Shown here one piece after another: positions 44,614 through 52,399 of a stretch of 64,000 nt of DNA; within the stretch, counting starts at the first letter, position 1, and each line of letters starts with the position of its first letter. The DNA is taken from positions 62,001-126,000 of the forward strand of contig JAYWGN010000001.1 in the NCBI GenBank assembly GCA_043778255.1, read 5' to 3'. Source of the DNA: JAYWGN01 sp043778255 (GTDB lineage Bacteria; Bacteroidota; Bacteroidia; Chitinophagales; Chitinophagaceae). Both the position numbers and the translations under genes were made by a program. Below the pieces are notes generated by a model. It saw only the letters and a list, made by a program, of their open reading frames with translations, did not search any database and was not told where the DNA came from.

Positions 44614-44897
44614 CTTATTTTACATTCTATATTTTACATTCTATATTTTATATTTTACATTCTATATTTTTAATTCTACATTTCACATTCTATATTTCAC
44701 ATTTCATATTTCACATTCTACATTTTACATTCTACATTTCTTATTTCACATTTCATATTTCACATTCTACATTTTACATTTCTTATTTTACATTTTATAT
44801 TTCACATTCCATATTTCACATTCCATATTTTACATTTCTTATTTTACATTCCATATTTCACATTCCATATTCTACATTTCTTAATTTACATTTCCTC
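44614..44897 (+). repeat. Degenerate 14-bp tandem array (ATTTYACATTYYAY)
   Basis: About 20 head-to-tail units of 14 bases, each made of two related 7-base halves, for example ATTTCACATTCTAT, ATTTTACATTTCTT and ATTTCACATTCCAT. The plus strand is almost free of G. A 102-codon frame runs through it (44607-44915) only because three units make 42 bases; it is low-complexity and not a gene. Nothing else is present between 44613 and 44952. Confidence 0.95.
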
Positions 44898-44952
44898 AGT
44901 TTAACTATTTCTTAGTATATTATAAAATACATTTGACTAAATAAATAAACTA

Positions 44953-46317
44953 ATGAAAAAAAATTTACTCCTAACCATTATTATTGGCACCGTACTTAAT
45001 GCAGCAGCACAAGATGCTAAGCAGCTACAACAATATAAATACCGCATACCAAAATACCGAGCAATAACCTTACAAGGTAGTAACAATGGCTATACAATAA
45101 ACCAAACTACGCTACCCACCGAAAACGGTATTGGAGGATCGGTATATGGGCAATACAACGAAATACGAAGTACCGATAAAATGCTATCAAATTTTAATAT
45201 TCTAAATATTGCTAGTTTCGGAAATGCAAACAATACACAACAAATTGATAGCAATAAAGTAAAAAGGGGTGATTTTGATTTGCAAATAGCATATAACACT
45301 AAGTTGTACAATACCAAGCTACAATATATTGAATTGCGTGCAGCATCGCAATACAGTACCAATAATGCTACAATTATAAAAAATTATATACCTAATAGTT
45401 ATAAAACTAGTGATAAAGCAACTACCGAAACGGTGAAACTAACCCTTGGTATAGGTAAAGGGCGTATAGAAAATGTAACCGATATGCAAAATGCATTATG
45501 GTTAATTAAAGAATTGCAATACGATAAGTTATTAGCCAAAACCCTTACTGAGCAAGAGGTATATGGTTTAGCTCAAGCAATTACCAAAGGGCGTAATACA
45601 CGTATACTCGACTTTAGGCGTAACATAAAATATTTATTAAAAATAGTAGATACCTATTTGCAAAGCATAAAGGCTATTGCCAAAAACGATATTAATTATT
45701 TTACAGACTTAAATGATATTGTTTATTTTGCAAATAATAGCACACGAAACTCTGGCTATAATGCGTATATAAAATTTGATAACCAATTACAAAATTATAA
45801 GGCTTACAATATTAATAAATACCTTAACAACAATATTGAAAGCAAATTTAAAAATGAAGGATTTCAAAGTGTAATTACAGTTGGTTATATAAAAGAAAAG
45901 CCGATAAATTTAAAAGAACAAGTAAGTTATGGTGCTAATATAAACATAGCAACAAATAAATTAAAACTTAGAACTCAACAAATAAGTAATGGTATTATAG
46001 TTAGTAATACAGCCAATACAACTAAGCCCAGTAGGGTAACCATTAATGGTACTATTGGCTATGCTATATACCCCAATACTCGTACTATAGCAGCTTTTGA
46101 CCTAAGTGCTAACCATTACCAAAGTAAGTATAATGGTACTAAAGAAAATGCAACCAATATAAATGTAGGTTTCAAGGGTACTTATTTTATAAGTTATAAT
46201 ACCTTATTTTTTGTACAGGTTCGGGGGTTTTACAATAATAGTAGTAGTAGTTATATTATTAATAATAGTAACTATTTTAGTGCAAATTATAATACAGCTG
46301 TAGCTATTAATCTTTAA
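44953..46317 (+). CDS. Exported protein with C-terminal outer-membrane barrel-like region
   Basis: A 454-residue protein with a signal peptide (to about NAAAQ). The N-terminal half is mixed, with a helical stretch (NALWLIKELQYDKLLAKTLTEQEVYGL). The C-terminal about 170 residues have alternating beta strands ending in a terminal aromatic-type strand (NYFSANYNTAVAINL), as in small outer-membrane barrels. I do not recognise a named family. It lies just after the 14-bp array and is closed by a terminator shared with the convergent rtcB gene. Confidence 0.6.
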   Translation: MKKNLLLTIIIGTVLNAAAQDAKQLQQYKYRIPKYRAITLQGSNNGYTINQTTLPTENGIGGSVYGQYNEIRSTDKMLSNFNILNIASFGNANNTQQIDSNKVKRGDFDLQIAYNTKLYNTKLQYIELRAASQYSTNNATIIKNYIPNSYKTSDKATTETVKLTLGIGKGRIENVTDMQNALWLIKELQYDKLLAKTLTEQEVYGLAQAITKGRNTRILDFRRNIKYLLKIVDTYLQSIKAIAKNDINYFTDLNDIVYFANNSTRNSGYNAYIKFDNQLQNYKAYNINKYLNNNIESKFKNEGFQSVITVGYIKEKPINLKEQVSYGANINIATNKLKLRTQQISNGIIVSNTANTTKPSRVTINGTIGYAIYPNTRTIAAFDLSANHYQSKYNGTKENATNINVGFKGTYFISYNTLFFVQVRGFYNNSSSSYIINNSNYFSANYNTAVAINL

Positions 46318-46332
46318 AAGTAATACAAAAAA

Positions 46333-46363
46333 ATAAGTGGCACTTTTATGCAGTGCCACTTAT
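46333..46363. terminator. Bidirectional terminator
   Basis: Perfect 12-bp arms around a 7-base loop (core AAGTGGCACT/AGTGCCACTT) between the convergent genes ending at 46317 and 46375. Confidence 0.88.
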
Positions 46364-46374
46364 GCTTACAGTGT

Positions 46375-47832
46375 TTAATTTTTCCTATATCTATCTCGCT
46401 GCCTACTCACATCGCCACCATCCATTTGTACTATTTTTGGTACAAATTTTCCAATTACGTCAACCAATTCGGTTTGGCTTTGCATTACAGTTTCTATATC
46501 CTTATAAGCCATAGGAGCTTCGTCAAGTCCAGCACCTATAAGGGTTACACCATGTTCGGCTAGTGTATTGGCAAGCATTGGTTTGGTTATATTAGCCAAG
46601 GCTTTTGTGCGGCTCATGGCACGGCCGGCACCATGGCTAGCACTTTGCAATGCTGCTGCATTTCCTTTACCTTTTGCTATATAGCCTGCTGCCATCATAC
46701 TACCCGGTATTATACCCAGTACGTTTTTACCAGCTGGCGTAGCACCTTTGCGGTGTACTATTACCTCTTGCCCATGTAGCATTTCTTTCCAAGCAAAGTT
46801 GTGGTGGTTTTCCACCATACTTATAGGCTGCATACATAGTGCAGTAGCTATATGCTTATGTATAGCATGGTGGCAAGCACTAGCATAGCCACCGGCTAGG
46901 TTCATAGCTAGCCAATATTCCATACCCTCTTGAGTGTCCATATTAAGCCATGCCAAATGCTTTGCCTCTTGTGGTAGTACCGTTATTGCTGTGGCTAACT
47001 TAGTATAATGGTTAGCAATAGTAGCACCCAAACCTCGGCTACCACTATGGCTTAGCAGCCCTACATAATTGCCAGGTGGTACATTCCATATAGCATCTTG
47101 TTCGGTTATTTGTACCTCACCAAACTCTACAAAGTGGTTGCCACTACCGCTACTACCCAATTGGTTGGCAGCTTTTTGTTGTAAGGGTTTAAGCATATTA
47201 ATTTCGTTAAACAGTGGTGAGTCCAATACCGCATCTTCGGTTTTCAAATGCCGTAGTTGCCTACTCGTAAAGTCTTTGCCAGTGCCAAATAAGGTGTGGC
47301 TAACCAACACTTTTTGATAATACTCCAACTTACTTTTAAGTTCGGCTGCAGGTATAGCAAACACACTAAGGCACATACGGCAACCAATATCTACACCAAC
47401 GGCATACGGTATTATAGCATTGTTAGTTGCTAATACACCGCCAATAGGCAGTCCGTAGCCTTGGTGTGCATCGGGCATAAGTGCACCAGCCACTGCCACA
47501 GGTAGTTTGCTAGCAATTTCCATTTGTGCTAATGCACCAGCTTCTATATGCTCCGCACCATATATTTGGTAAGGTATTCCAGTAGCTAACAACGGTATAG
47601 CCATTTTTTCCTCAGCCACTTGTACTACTAATTGCTTGGCTATGGTATGTAATATTTCGTGTTGTAGGTAGTCTTCTGGCTTCGCCAAAATGTTGGTGAG
47701 TATTACAAATGCATCTGCTACCAAGGTATGTTTGTAATGTGTATTTATGGTTTGCATAGCTATACTTATTACTGCTCCTTCGGGGTATCCAATTGTACGT
47801 AATTGTTTGCCCGTTATGTTTAATTTGTTCAT
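46375..47832 (-). CDS. rtcB: RNA-splicing ligase RtcB
   Basis: A 485-residue RtcB. The metal and nucleotide sites are recognisable: MPDAHQGYG (Asp121, His123), GVDIGCRMC (Asp148, Cys151), SSGSGNHFVEF (229-237), VIVHRKGATPAG, GIIPGSM and ASHGAGRAMSR with His400 as the guanylylated residue. RtcB joins RNA ends with 2',3'-cyclic phosphate (or 3'-phosphate) to 5'-OH using GTP and Mn2+. It follows the second RNA ligase gene after 25 bases on the same strand, so one transcript would encode two mechanistically different RNA-sealing enzymes. No archease or RtcR regulator is nearby. Confidence 0.95.
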   Translation of the reverse strand: MNKLNITGKQLRTIGYPEGAVISIAMQTINTHYKHTLVADAFVILTNILAKPEDYLQHEILHTIAKQLVVQVAEEKMAIPLLATGIPYQIYGAEHIEAGALAQMEIASKLPVAVAGALMPDAHQGYGLPIGGVLATNNAIIPYAVGVDIGCRMCLSVFAIPAAELKSKLEYYQKVLVSHTLFGTGKDFTSRQLRHLKTEDAVLDSPLFNEINMLKPLQQKAANQLGSSGSGNHFVEFGEVQITEQDAIWNVPPGNYVGLLSHSGSRGLGATIANHYTKLATAITVLPQEAKHLAWLNMDTQEGMEYWLAMNLAGGYASACHHAIHKHIATALCMQPISMVENHHNFAWKEMLHGQEVIVHRKGATPAGKNVLGIIPGSMMAAGYIAKGKGNAAALQSASHGAGRAMSRTKALANITKPMLANTLAEHGVTLIGAGLDEAPMAYKDIETVMQSQTELVDVIGKFVPKIVQMDGGDVSRQRDRYRKN

Positions 47833-47857
47833 GTTAATTTGTTGTTTTTATTTCACA

Positions 47858-48922
47858 CTACTCCTCATTAAGCAGCAAGTATTTGTTACTAATTGTTTTA
47901 AAGCTTACACTTGGGTGTTCCACACATCGCCATACTAAGCCTTCTCTTTCAATGGTGTGTAGTTGGCTCAGCCCCTCAGCCTTAGCCAATATTTGGGGCA
48001 ATGTATAATCCAATAGTACAGTTTCTATATAAGGGCAAGCTGGTATGTTAAGGTTATTTATTACTTCGTAAAATGTTTGCTGGTTTAGCCTTTTACCATT
48101 TACAAATATGTTAAATAGCCTTATTTCATTTGCCGTTAAGCGATATTTATTGCCTTGTGGTTTGCCTATATATTCGCCCTGTACTATTATATTGGCGGTG
48201 CCAAAATGTGTAACTAATTTTTGTATCTGCTTCGCAAAATGAGTGCTAACAAATACTTGGTGCCAATCATTATGCTTGTTAAACAGCTCAAACCTTCGGC
48301 TACATACACGGTATTTACTTTGTTTAAAATAACCTAGTTCGTGTATTATTGTAATGCTACTACCATCTAACTTTTCCGATACCACAAATTGCTTACCCTT
48401 ATACTCCTCCAATACTTGTGGCATATTTTGTATCCTCTCTTCATCGGTTACTGGTACTAAGCTAGTAGGAAAACCTCTCCTATTTACCTTATGCAAATTT
48501 GGAAATATTTTTACCAACCACTCATATTTTAATTTCCATAACCACCGTTTATACCACACTGTAGGCATTTTTGGTTTTGCTAGTAAGTCGGGTAATTCTT
48601 TACTATATTTTTTTATACCCAATAGTGTAGTTACATCATCACCCACCGCCCAATTGCCCTCTGGCAGCGGTACTAGCAAACCTTGCGATATTTGTTGGCG
48701 TAGTTTTATAGTACGTACTCGGTACTTTCTACTGTGCAAAAATGCATATTGTTCTGTGGCAGGCACTATGGTATCTATTTGTATATAAGTAGCCATGTCG
48801 CCTACTTGGTATTCGCCTTTTTTTATTACAACCTCCCAACCTAATACGGTAGCAGCTTCTATGGCATCGGCACCTGGTATGGGTTGTACATTGGTTATTT
48901 TTTCTATACTTGCTAATTTCAT
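47858..48922 (-). CDS. ATP-dependent RNA ligase, DraRnl/Rnl5-like (DRB0094 family)
   Basis: A 354-residue nucleotidyltransferase. The N-terminal about 110 residues form an OB-fold-like domain (IEKITNVQPIPGADAIEAAT, VKKGEYQVGD), as in Deinococcus DRB0094 ligase. The ligase core has motif I SEKLDGSS with the adenylated Lys184, motif III-like VQGEYIGKPQG, motif IV EGLVWR and motif V SFKTISNKYLL. Such enzymes seal 3'-OH/5'-phosphate nicks in RNA, especially when the 3' side is RNA. It precedes rtcB in the same direction. Confidence 0.9.
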   Translation of the reverse strand: MKLASIEKITNVQPIPGADAIEAATVLGWEVVIKKGEYQVGDMATYIQIDTIVPATEQYAFLHSRKYRVRTIKLRQQISQGLLVPLPEGNWAVGDDVTTLLGIKKYSKELPDLLAKPKMPTVWYKRWLWKLKYEWLVKIFPNLHKVNRRGFPTSLVPVTDEERIQNMPQVLEEYKGKQFVVSEKLDGSSITIIHELGYFKQSKYRVCSRRFELFNKHNDWHQVFVSTHFAKQIQKLVTHFGTANIIVQGEYIGKPQGNKYRLTANEIRLFNIFVNGKRLNQQTFYEVINNLNIPACPYIETVLLDYTLPQILAKAEGLSQLHTIEREGLVWRCVEHPSVSFKTISNKYLLLNEE

Positions 48923-48966
48923 TTTTTATTATTTTTATAGTATTTATTTTTTTGTCCATTACGCCA

Positions 48967-49000
48967 AAAGCCCCAATCAACTAGTACTGACCGGGGCTTT
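48967..49000 (-). terminator. Hairpin upstream of the RNA-ligase gene
   Basis: Arms AAAGCCCC (48967-48974) and GGGGCTTT (48993-49000), 8 bp, loop 18 bases. On the minus strand it lies after the 45-codon small ORF and 44 bases before the RNA-ligase ATG, followed by TTTT, so it can act as terminator or attenuator. Confidence 0.65.
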
Positions 49001-49023
49001 ACACTAAGGTTAATTATTGATTG

Positions 49024-49161
49024 CTAATAATTACAATGTATTAATGCCACGGTGGCGGTTAGGTATGTAGTATTATGGCACACTACCGCAAACCCTTTAC
49101 TACATACACTTATAGGTAAGTAGGGGTGCAGTTGCCAAGTAGGTGTGTACATAATTTTCAT
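49024..49161 (-). CDS. Possible 45-residue small protein
   Basis: An ATG-to-TAG frame of 46 codons on the minus strand beginning MKIMYTPTWQLHPYLPIS. It lies between two hairpins (49197-49250 upstream and 48967-49000 downstream), which gives it the look of a small transcription unit or a leader peptide for the RNA-ligase operon. The composition (three Cys, several His, Tyr and Thr) is not low-complexity. No homologue is known to me and chance cannot be excluded. Confidence 0.3.
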   Translation of the reverse strand: MKIMYTPTWQLHPYLPISVCSKGFAVVCHNTTYLTATVALIHCNY

Positions 49162-49222
49162 TTTGTATTTTTGTTATTTTTATTTTTTGTTATTTAGGTG
49201 GTTACACCACCCAAAAAAAAGA

Positions 49223-49250
49223 AACCCTAACTTTTACATAAGTTAGGGTT
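49223..49250 (-). terminator. Intrinsic terminator, minus strand
   Basis: Arms AACCCTAACTT (49223-49233) and AAGTTAGGGTT (49240-49250), 11 bp, with a 6-base loop. On the minus strand it is followed by TTTCTTTTTTTT, a clear U-tract. A further hairpin GGTGGT/ACCACC lies at 49197-49211. Confidence 0.85.
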
Positions 49251-49278
49251 GTTATAAGTAGTTTATTTTTTTATTTAT

Positions 49279-49368
49279 TTAACTATGCTTTACATACCCT
49301 AACTTACTATTGTACATCTCTGTACGAGTCCAGTTTTTATTTTTTAAAATTGATTTATTGAACGGCAT
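49279..49368 (-). CDS. Possible 29-residue small protein ahead of a terminator
   Basis: An ATG-to-TAA frame of 30 codons on the minus strand, starting MPFNKSILKNKNWTRTEM and rich in Lys, Asn and Ser. It ends 29 bases before the terminator at 49223-49250, so it could be the only product of a short transcript. No ribosome-binding site or exact -7 box is seen. It may equally be the leader of a small RNA. Confidence 0.3.
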   Translation of the reverse strand: MPFNKSILKNKNWTRTEMYNSKLGYVKHS

Positions 49369-49610
49369 AATATTTTATTTTCTTGTGCAAAGGTGTAATC
49401 TTTTTTTTCAATTTTCCAAATATATTTTTTATTTTATTTTTTGAGGCATATTATAATTAGCTATAATGCTTTGCAGCAAAGTATTTGCTTCAATAATAAA
49501 TTTTATTTTTTTTACAAAAAAATATTTCAAACTCCATCTTTTTATTTTGTAAATAAGTACAACAGTTATGTTTATACCAGTAATGCTACATTTTTTTTGT
49601 ACATTTAATT

Positions 49611-50333
49611 ATGTGTTTTCATGTAGCCATCAAAAAATCTGTTGCTCAAATTGCTAAGGAGTTAGCACTACTACCCCCAACCAATTTGTTATGGCAACCT
49701 GCTGTACATATTAATGGATTTGCACACCCACAGCTACCTATAGTTACACAGCAACTACCCCACCAACTGCAAGTAGCACAATGGGGTTTAGTGCCTAGTT
49801 GGGTAGCTACAACTGATGCTGCCACGGCCTTACAAGCACTTACACTTAATGCCAAGGCCGAAACGGTATGGGATAAACCATCGTTTAAAGAGAGTATTGC
49901 TAACCAACGCTGCTTAATACCCGTTACAGGGTTTTATGAGTGGCTTACTTACCAAAAGCAAAAATATCCGCATTATATTTATGTAAAGCAAACTGAATTA
50001 TTTTGCCTAGCAGGCATATACAGTACTTGGCTGCACCCTACTACCAAGCAAGTACTACAAAGCTGTAGCATACTTACCACCACTGCTAATACTACTATGG
50101 AACGAATACACAATACCAAAAAACGAATGCCTGTAATACTACACCCAACACAATATAATAGTTGGTTACAACCCAATATTACTACTGAGCAAACTACACA
50201 TTTGCTACAGCCTTACCCCGATGCTGAAATGGGTTACCACAGCATAGCACAAAACTTTTTGGCACAAAGTGCCTTACAACAAACGGGCAATTTGCTGCAA
50301 GAAGCGGCTTACCCCGAGTTGGCTTTTTTGTAA
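49611..50333 (+). CDS. SRAP (YedK/HMCES-type) abasic-site-binding protein
   Basis: A 240-residue SOS-response-associated peptidase. The catalytic Cys2 directly follows the start Met (MCFHVAI). Other conserved parts are present: LNAKAETVWDKPSF, RCLIPVTGFYEWL (active-site Glu) and RIHNTKKRMPVIL (active-site His). The protein forms a thiazolidine crosslink with abasic sites in single-stranded DNA and shields them from breakage. It is followed by the umuDC-like genes, forming a DNA-damage group, with 95 bases and a palindrome between. Confidence 0.93.
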   Translation: MCFHVAIKKSVAQIAKELALLPPTNLLWQPAVHINGFAHPQLPIVTQQLPHQLQVAQWGLVPSWVATTDAATALQALTLNAKAETVWDKPSFKESIANQRCLIPVTGFYEWLTYQKQKYPHYIYVKQTELFCLAGIYSTWLHPTTKQVLQSCSILTTTANTTMERIHNTKKRMPVILHPTQYNSWLQPNITTEQTTHLLQPYPDAEMGYHSIAQNFLAQSALQQTGNLLQEAAYPELAFL

Positions 50334-50362
50334 ACCTATATAGCTAATATAATTGGTAATTA

Positions 50363-50385
50363 AAATACTAATAAAATTAGTATTT
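50363..50385. promoter_or_regulatory. Palindrome in the umuDC promoter (candidate operator)
   Basis: Perfect 10-bp inverted repeat AAATACTAAT / ATTAGTATTT with a 3-base spacer. It covers the region just upstream of the -7 box at 50401-50408, where bound repressor would block transcription. Candidate damage-response operator; the regulator is unknown. Confidence 0.6.
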
Positions 50386-50400
50386 GTAAATAATAATACT

Positions 50401-50408
50401 TACTTTTG
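50401..50408 (+). promoter_or_regulatory. -7 promoter box TACTTTTG for umuDC
   Basis: Exact TAnnTTTG match, 20 bases before the ATG at 50429. A TTTG at 50383-50386 is 14 bases upstream, shorter than the usual spacing. Confidence 0.5.
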
Positions 50409-50428
50409 GTGTTAAATAACTAGTACTT

Positions 50429-50881
50429 ATGACAGACTATACCGACACCCAGTACGATAATGATGATTATAGTGCAGTTTATAAAGGTAGCAAAACATTT
50501 ACCCAACAGCAAGTGCTAACTGCCAATGCCACAGGCTTTGGCTCAGCCGGCGATGACCATGCCGAACGTGGTATAGACCTCAACGAAAGGCTAATTAAAA
50601 ATAAACCCGCCACGTTTTTTTTTAAAATGAAAGGCGATGCAATGCAAGGCTTTAGCATACACAATGGCGATATACTAATAGTAGATAGAAGCATAAAAAA
50701 AGTAAATGAAAAAATAATAGTAGCCGTACTTAATGGCGAAATGCTAGTACGGCAACTAAAAAAAACTACCGATGCCATATACCTACTACCCAACCACCCT
50801 AAGCATAAAGCTATTGCAATTGATCCCTGTGTACAGTTTATGGTGTGGGGTGTAGTTACTTATGTGGTGCACCAGGTTTAA
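50429..50881 (+). CDS. umuD: UmuD-like protein lacking the catalytic Ser and Lys
   Basis: A 150-residue LexA/UmuD-family protein. It aligns with UmuD over the cleavage region (TGFGSAGDDHAERGIDLN) and the S24 core (FFFKMKGDAMQGFSIHNGDILIVD). The nucleophile Ser of the SM motif is Ala71 (codon GCA), and the general-base Lys is Arg108 in NGEMLVRQL (codon CGG). Self-cleavage to UmuD' should therefore be impossible in cis or in trans. The rest of the fold, including the C-terminal strand VVTYVVHQV, is intact. It is 84 bases ahead of umuC, so it may act as a constitutive or regulatory subunit. Confidence 0.85.
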   Translation: MTDYTDTQYDNDDYSAVYKGSKTFTQQQVLTANATGFGSAGDDHAERGIDLNERLIKNKPATFFFKMKGDAMQGFSIHNGDILIVDRSIKKVNEKIIVAVLNGEMLVRQLKKTTDAIYLLPNHPKHKAIAIDPCVQFMVWGVVTYVVHQV

Positions 50882-50965
50882 AGCCCCCTTAATACCCCAA
50901 GTGGGAAATTAGATCACAAAAACTTGTAACCAAGTACTAGTTTTTATTATAAAAATAGTAGTAAT

Positions 50966-52306
50966 ATGTACTTAAATAATGTAGATGCTGTAGCAAAATC
51001 CCCTCTTGGGGAGTGGGGGGGCTTTTATGCTATAATTGACTGTAATAGTTTTTACTGTAGTTGCGAAAGGCTGTTCCGGCCCGACCTTGCCAATAAGCCA
51101 GTAGTAGTACTTAGCAACAACGACGGCTGTATAGTAAGCCGTACCGACGAGGCAAAGGCACTTGGTATAGATATGGCCGTGCCCTACTACCAATGCAAAA
51201 ATGAAATACAACGTAATGGTGTAGCGGTGTTCAGCAGCAACTACAACCTATATGGCGAACTGAGTATGCGGGTAATGGATACCCTACGCCAAATAATGGG
51301 AGCTAGTAGAGTAGAAGTATATTCGGTAGATGAGGCTTTTTTAAATATGGATATAGTGCCACCAGCCGAGCTGCACAGCACTGCCAAACATATAAAAGAT
51401 ACGGTGGAATTATGGACAGGCATTAAAGTATCCATAGGTGTGGCGCCTACCAAGCTGCTTAGCAAAATGGCTAATAAGCTAAGTAAAAAAGATAAGCAAG
51501 GTACACAAGGTGTACTAGTGTTAGATACCCACGAAAAAATAATAGATGCCCTACAATGTACTGCTGTAGGCGATATATGGGGTATTGGGCGTAAGTATGC
51601 CCACAAGCTTAAGCAACTTTACAATATATACAATGCCTACGAACTTAGCCAAATGAATGAGGCATTTGCCCAAAAACACTTGGGCGGTGTAGTAGGTGTA
51701 CGGTTGCTAAAAGAGCTAAAAGGCGAACCTTGCATAGCAATGAAAGATCCGTTGGAAACTAAAAAAAATATAATGACTACTCGTATGTTTGGCAAGCCCG
51801 TATATACCCTTACCGAGGTAAAGGAAGCTGTGGCTACTTATACGGCAAGGGCTGCCGAAAAGCTACGCCGCCAATACAGTGCTGCACAAGTACTGCAAGT
51901 ATTTGTAGTAACTAATAACACCAAAACTGATGCCTATAACTACGAACCCAAAAGCCGCTACAACTATACCAAATTGCCGTATGCTACAAGCAATACTGCC
52001 GAATTATTAAAAGCTACTTTGGCCTTAGCCGAGCAGTTATTTGTACCTGGGCTTAAATACTTAAAAGCTGGTGTAATGTTGGGTGGCATAGTGCCCGATG
52101 CTGCTGTACAGGGCAATTTGTTTGAAACCATACAAACCAACAACCACAAAAAACTAATGCAAACACTCGACAATATAAACTTTGCTATGCAAGAAGATGC
52201 TATAAAGTATGTAGCAAGTGGCTTAACTCGCAATTGGAAAATGAGGCAAGAACTCCGTAGCAAAAAATACACTACTCGTTGGGACGAATTGTATGAGGTA
52301 GGATAG
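50966..52306 (+). CDS. umuC: Translesion DNA polymerase UmuC (Y family)
   Basis: A 446-residue Y-family polymerase. Catalytic carboxylates are present: Asp in FYAIIDCNSFYCSCER and Asp-Glu in VYSVDEAFL; the UmuC thumb and little-finger regions follow, with KWTRWDELYEV-like C-terminus (TTRWDELYEVG). It copies damaged DNA with low fidelity. The first about 20 residues (MYLNNVDAVAKSPLGEWGG) precede the usual start of the family and are encoded by a GC-rich inverted-repeat element (50880-51025), so the present N-terminus may be a product of that insertion. Confidence 0.92.
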   Translation: MYLNNVDAVAKSPLGEWGGFYAIIDCNSFYCSCERLFRPDLANKPVVVLSNNDGCIVSRTDEAKALGIDMAVPYYQCKNEIQRNGVAVFSSNYNLYGELSMRVMDTLRQIMGASRVEVYSVDEAFLNMDIVPPAELHSTAKHIKDTVELWTGIKVSIGVAPTKLLSKMANKLSKKDKQGTQGVLVLDTHEKIIDALQCTAVGDIWGIGRKYAHKLKQLYNIYNAYELSQMNEAFAQKHLGGVVGVRLLKELKGEPCIAMKDPLETKKNIMTTRMFGKPVYTLTEVKEAVATYTARAAEKLRRQYSAAQVLQVFVVTNNTKTDAYNYEPKSRYNYTKLPYATSNTAELLKATLALAEQLFVPGLKYLKAGVMLGGIVPDAAVQGNLFETIQTNNHKKLMQTLDNINFAMQEDAIKYVASGLTRNWKMRQELRSKKYTTRWDELYEVG

Positions 52307-52399
52307 TAGTATTATTGAAAAATTAAAATTAATAATTGCTTTGGTTATGTAATTGTATTACCATTTTGATTGTAAGGCAAATAAATGTTGAAAAGCAAT

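Noticed and set aside
44607..44915. A 102-codon frame (MLSYFTFYILHS...)
   Set aside because: It is a translation of the 14-bp tandem array: three units equal 42 bases, so the frame stays open by periodicity. Low-complexity, no start signal, not a gene.
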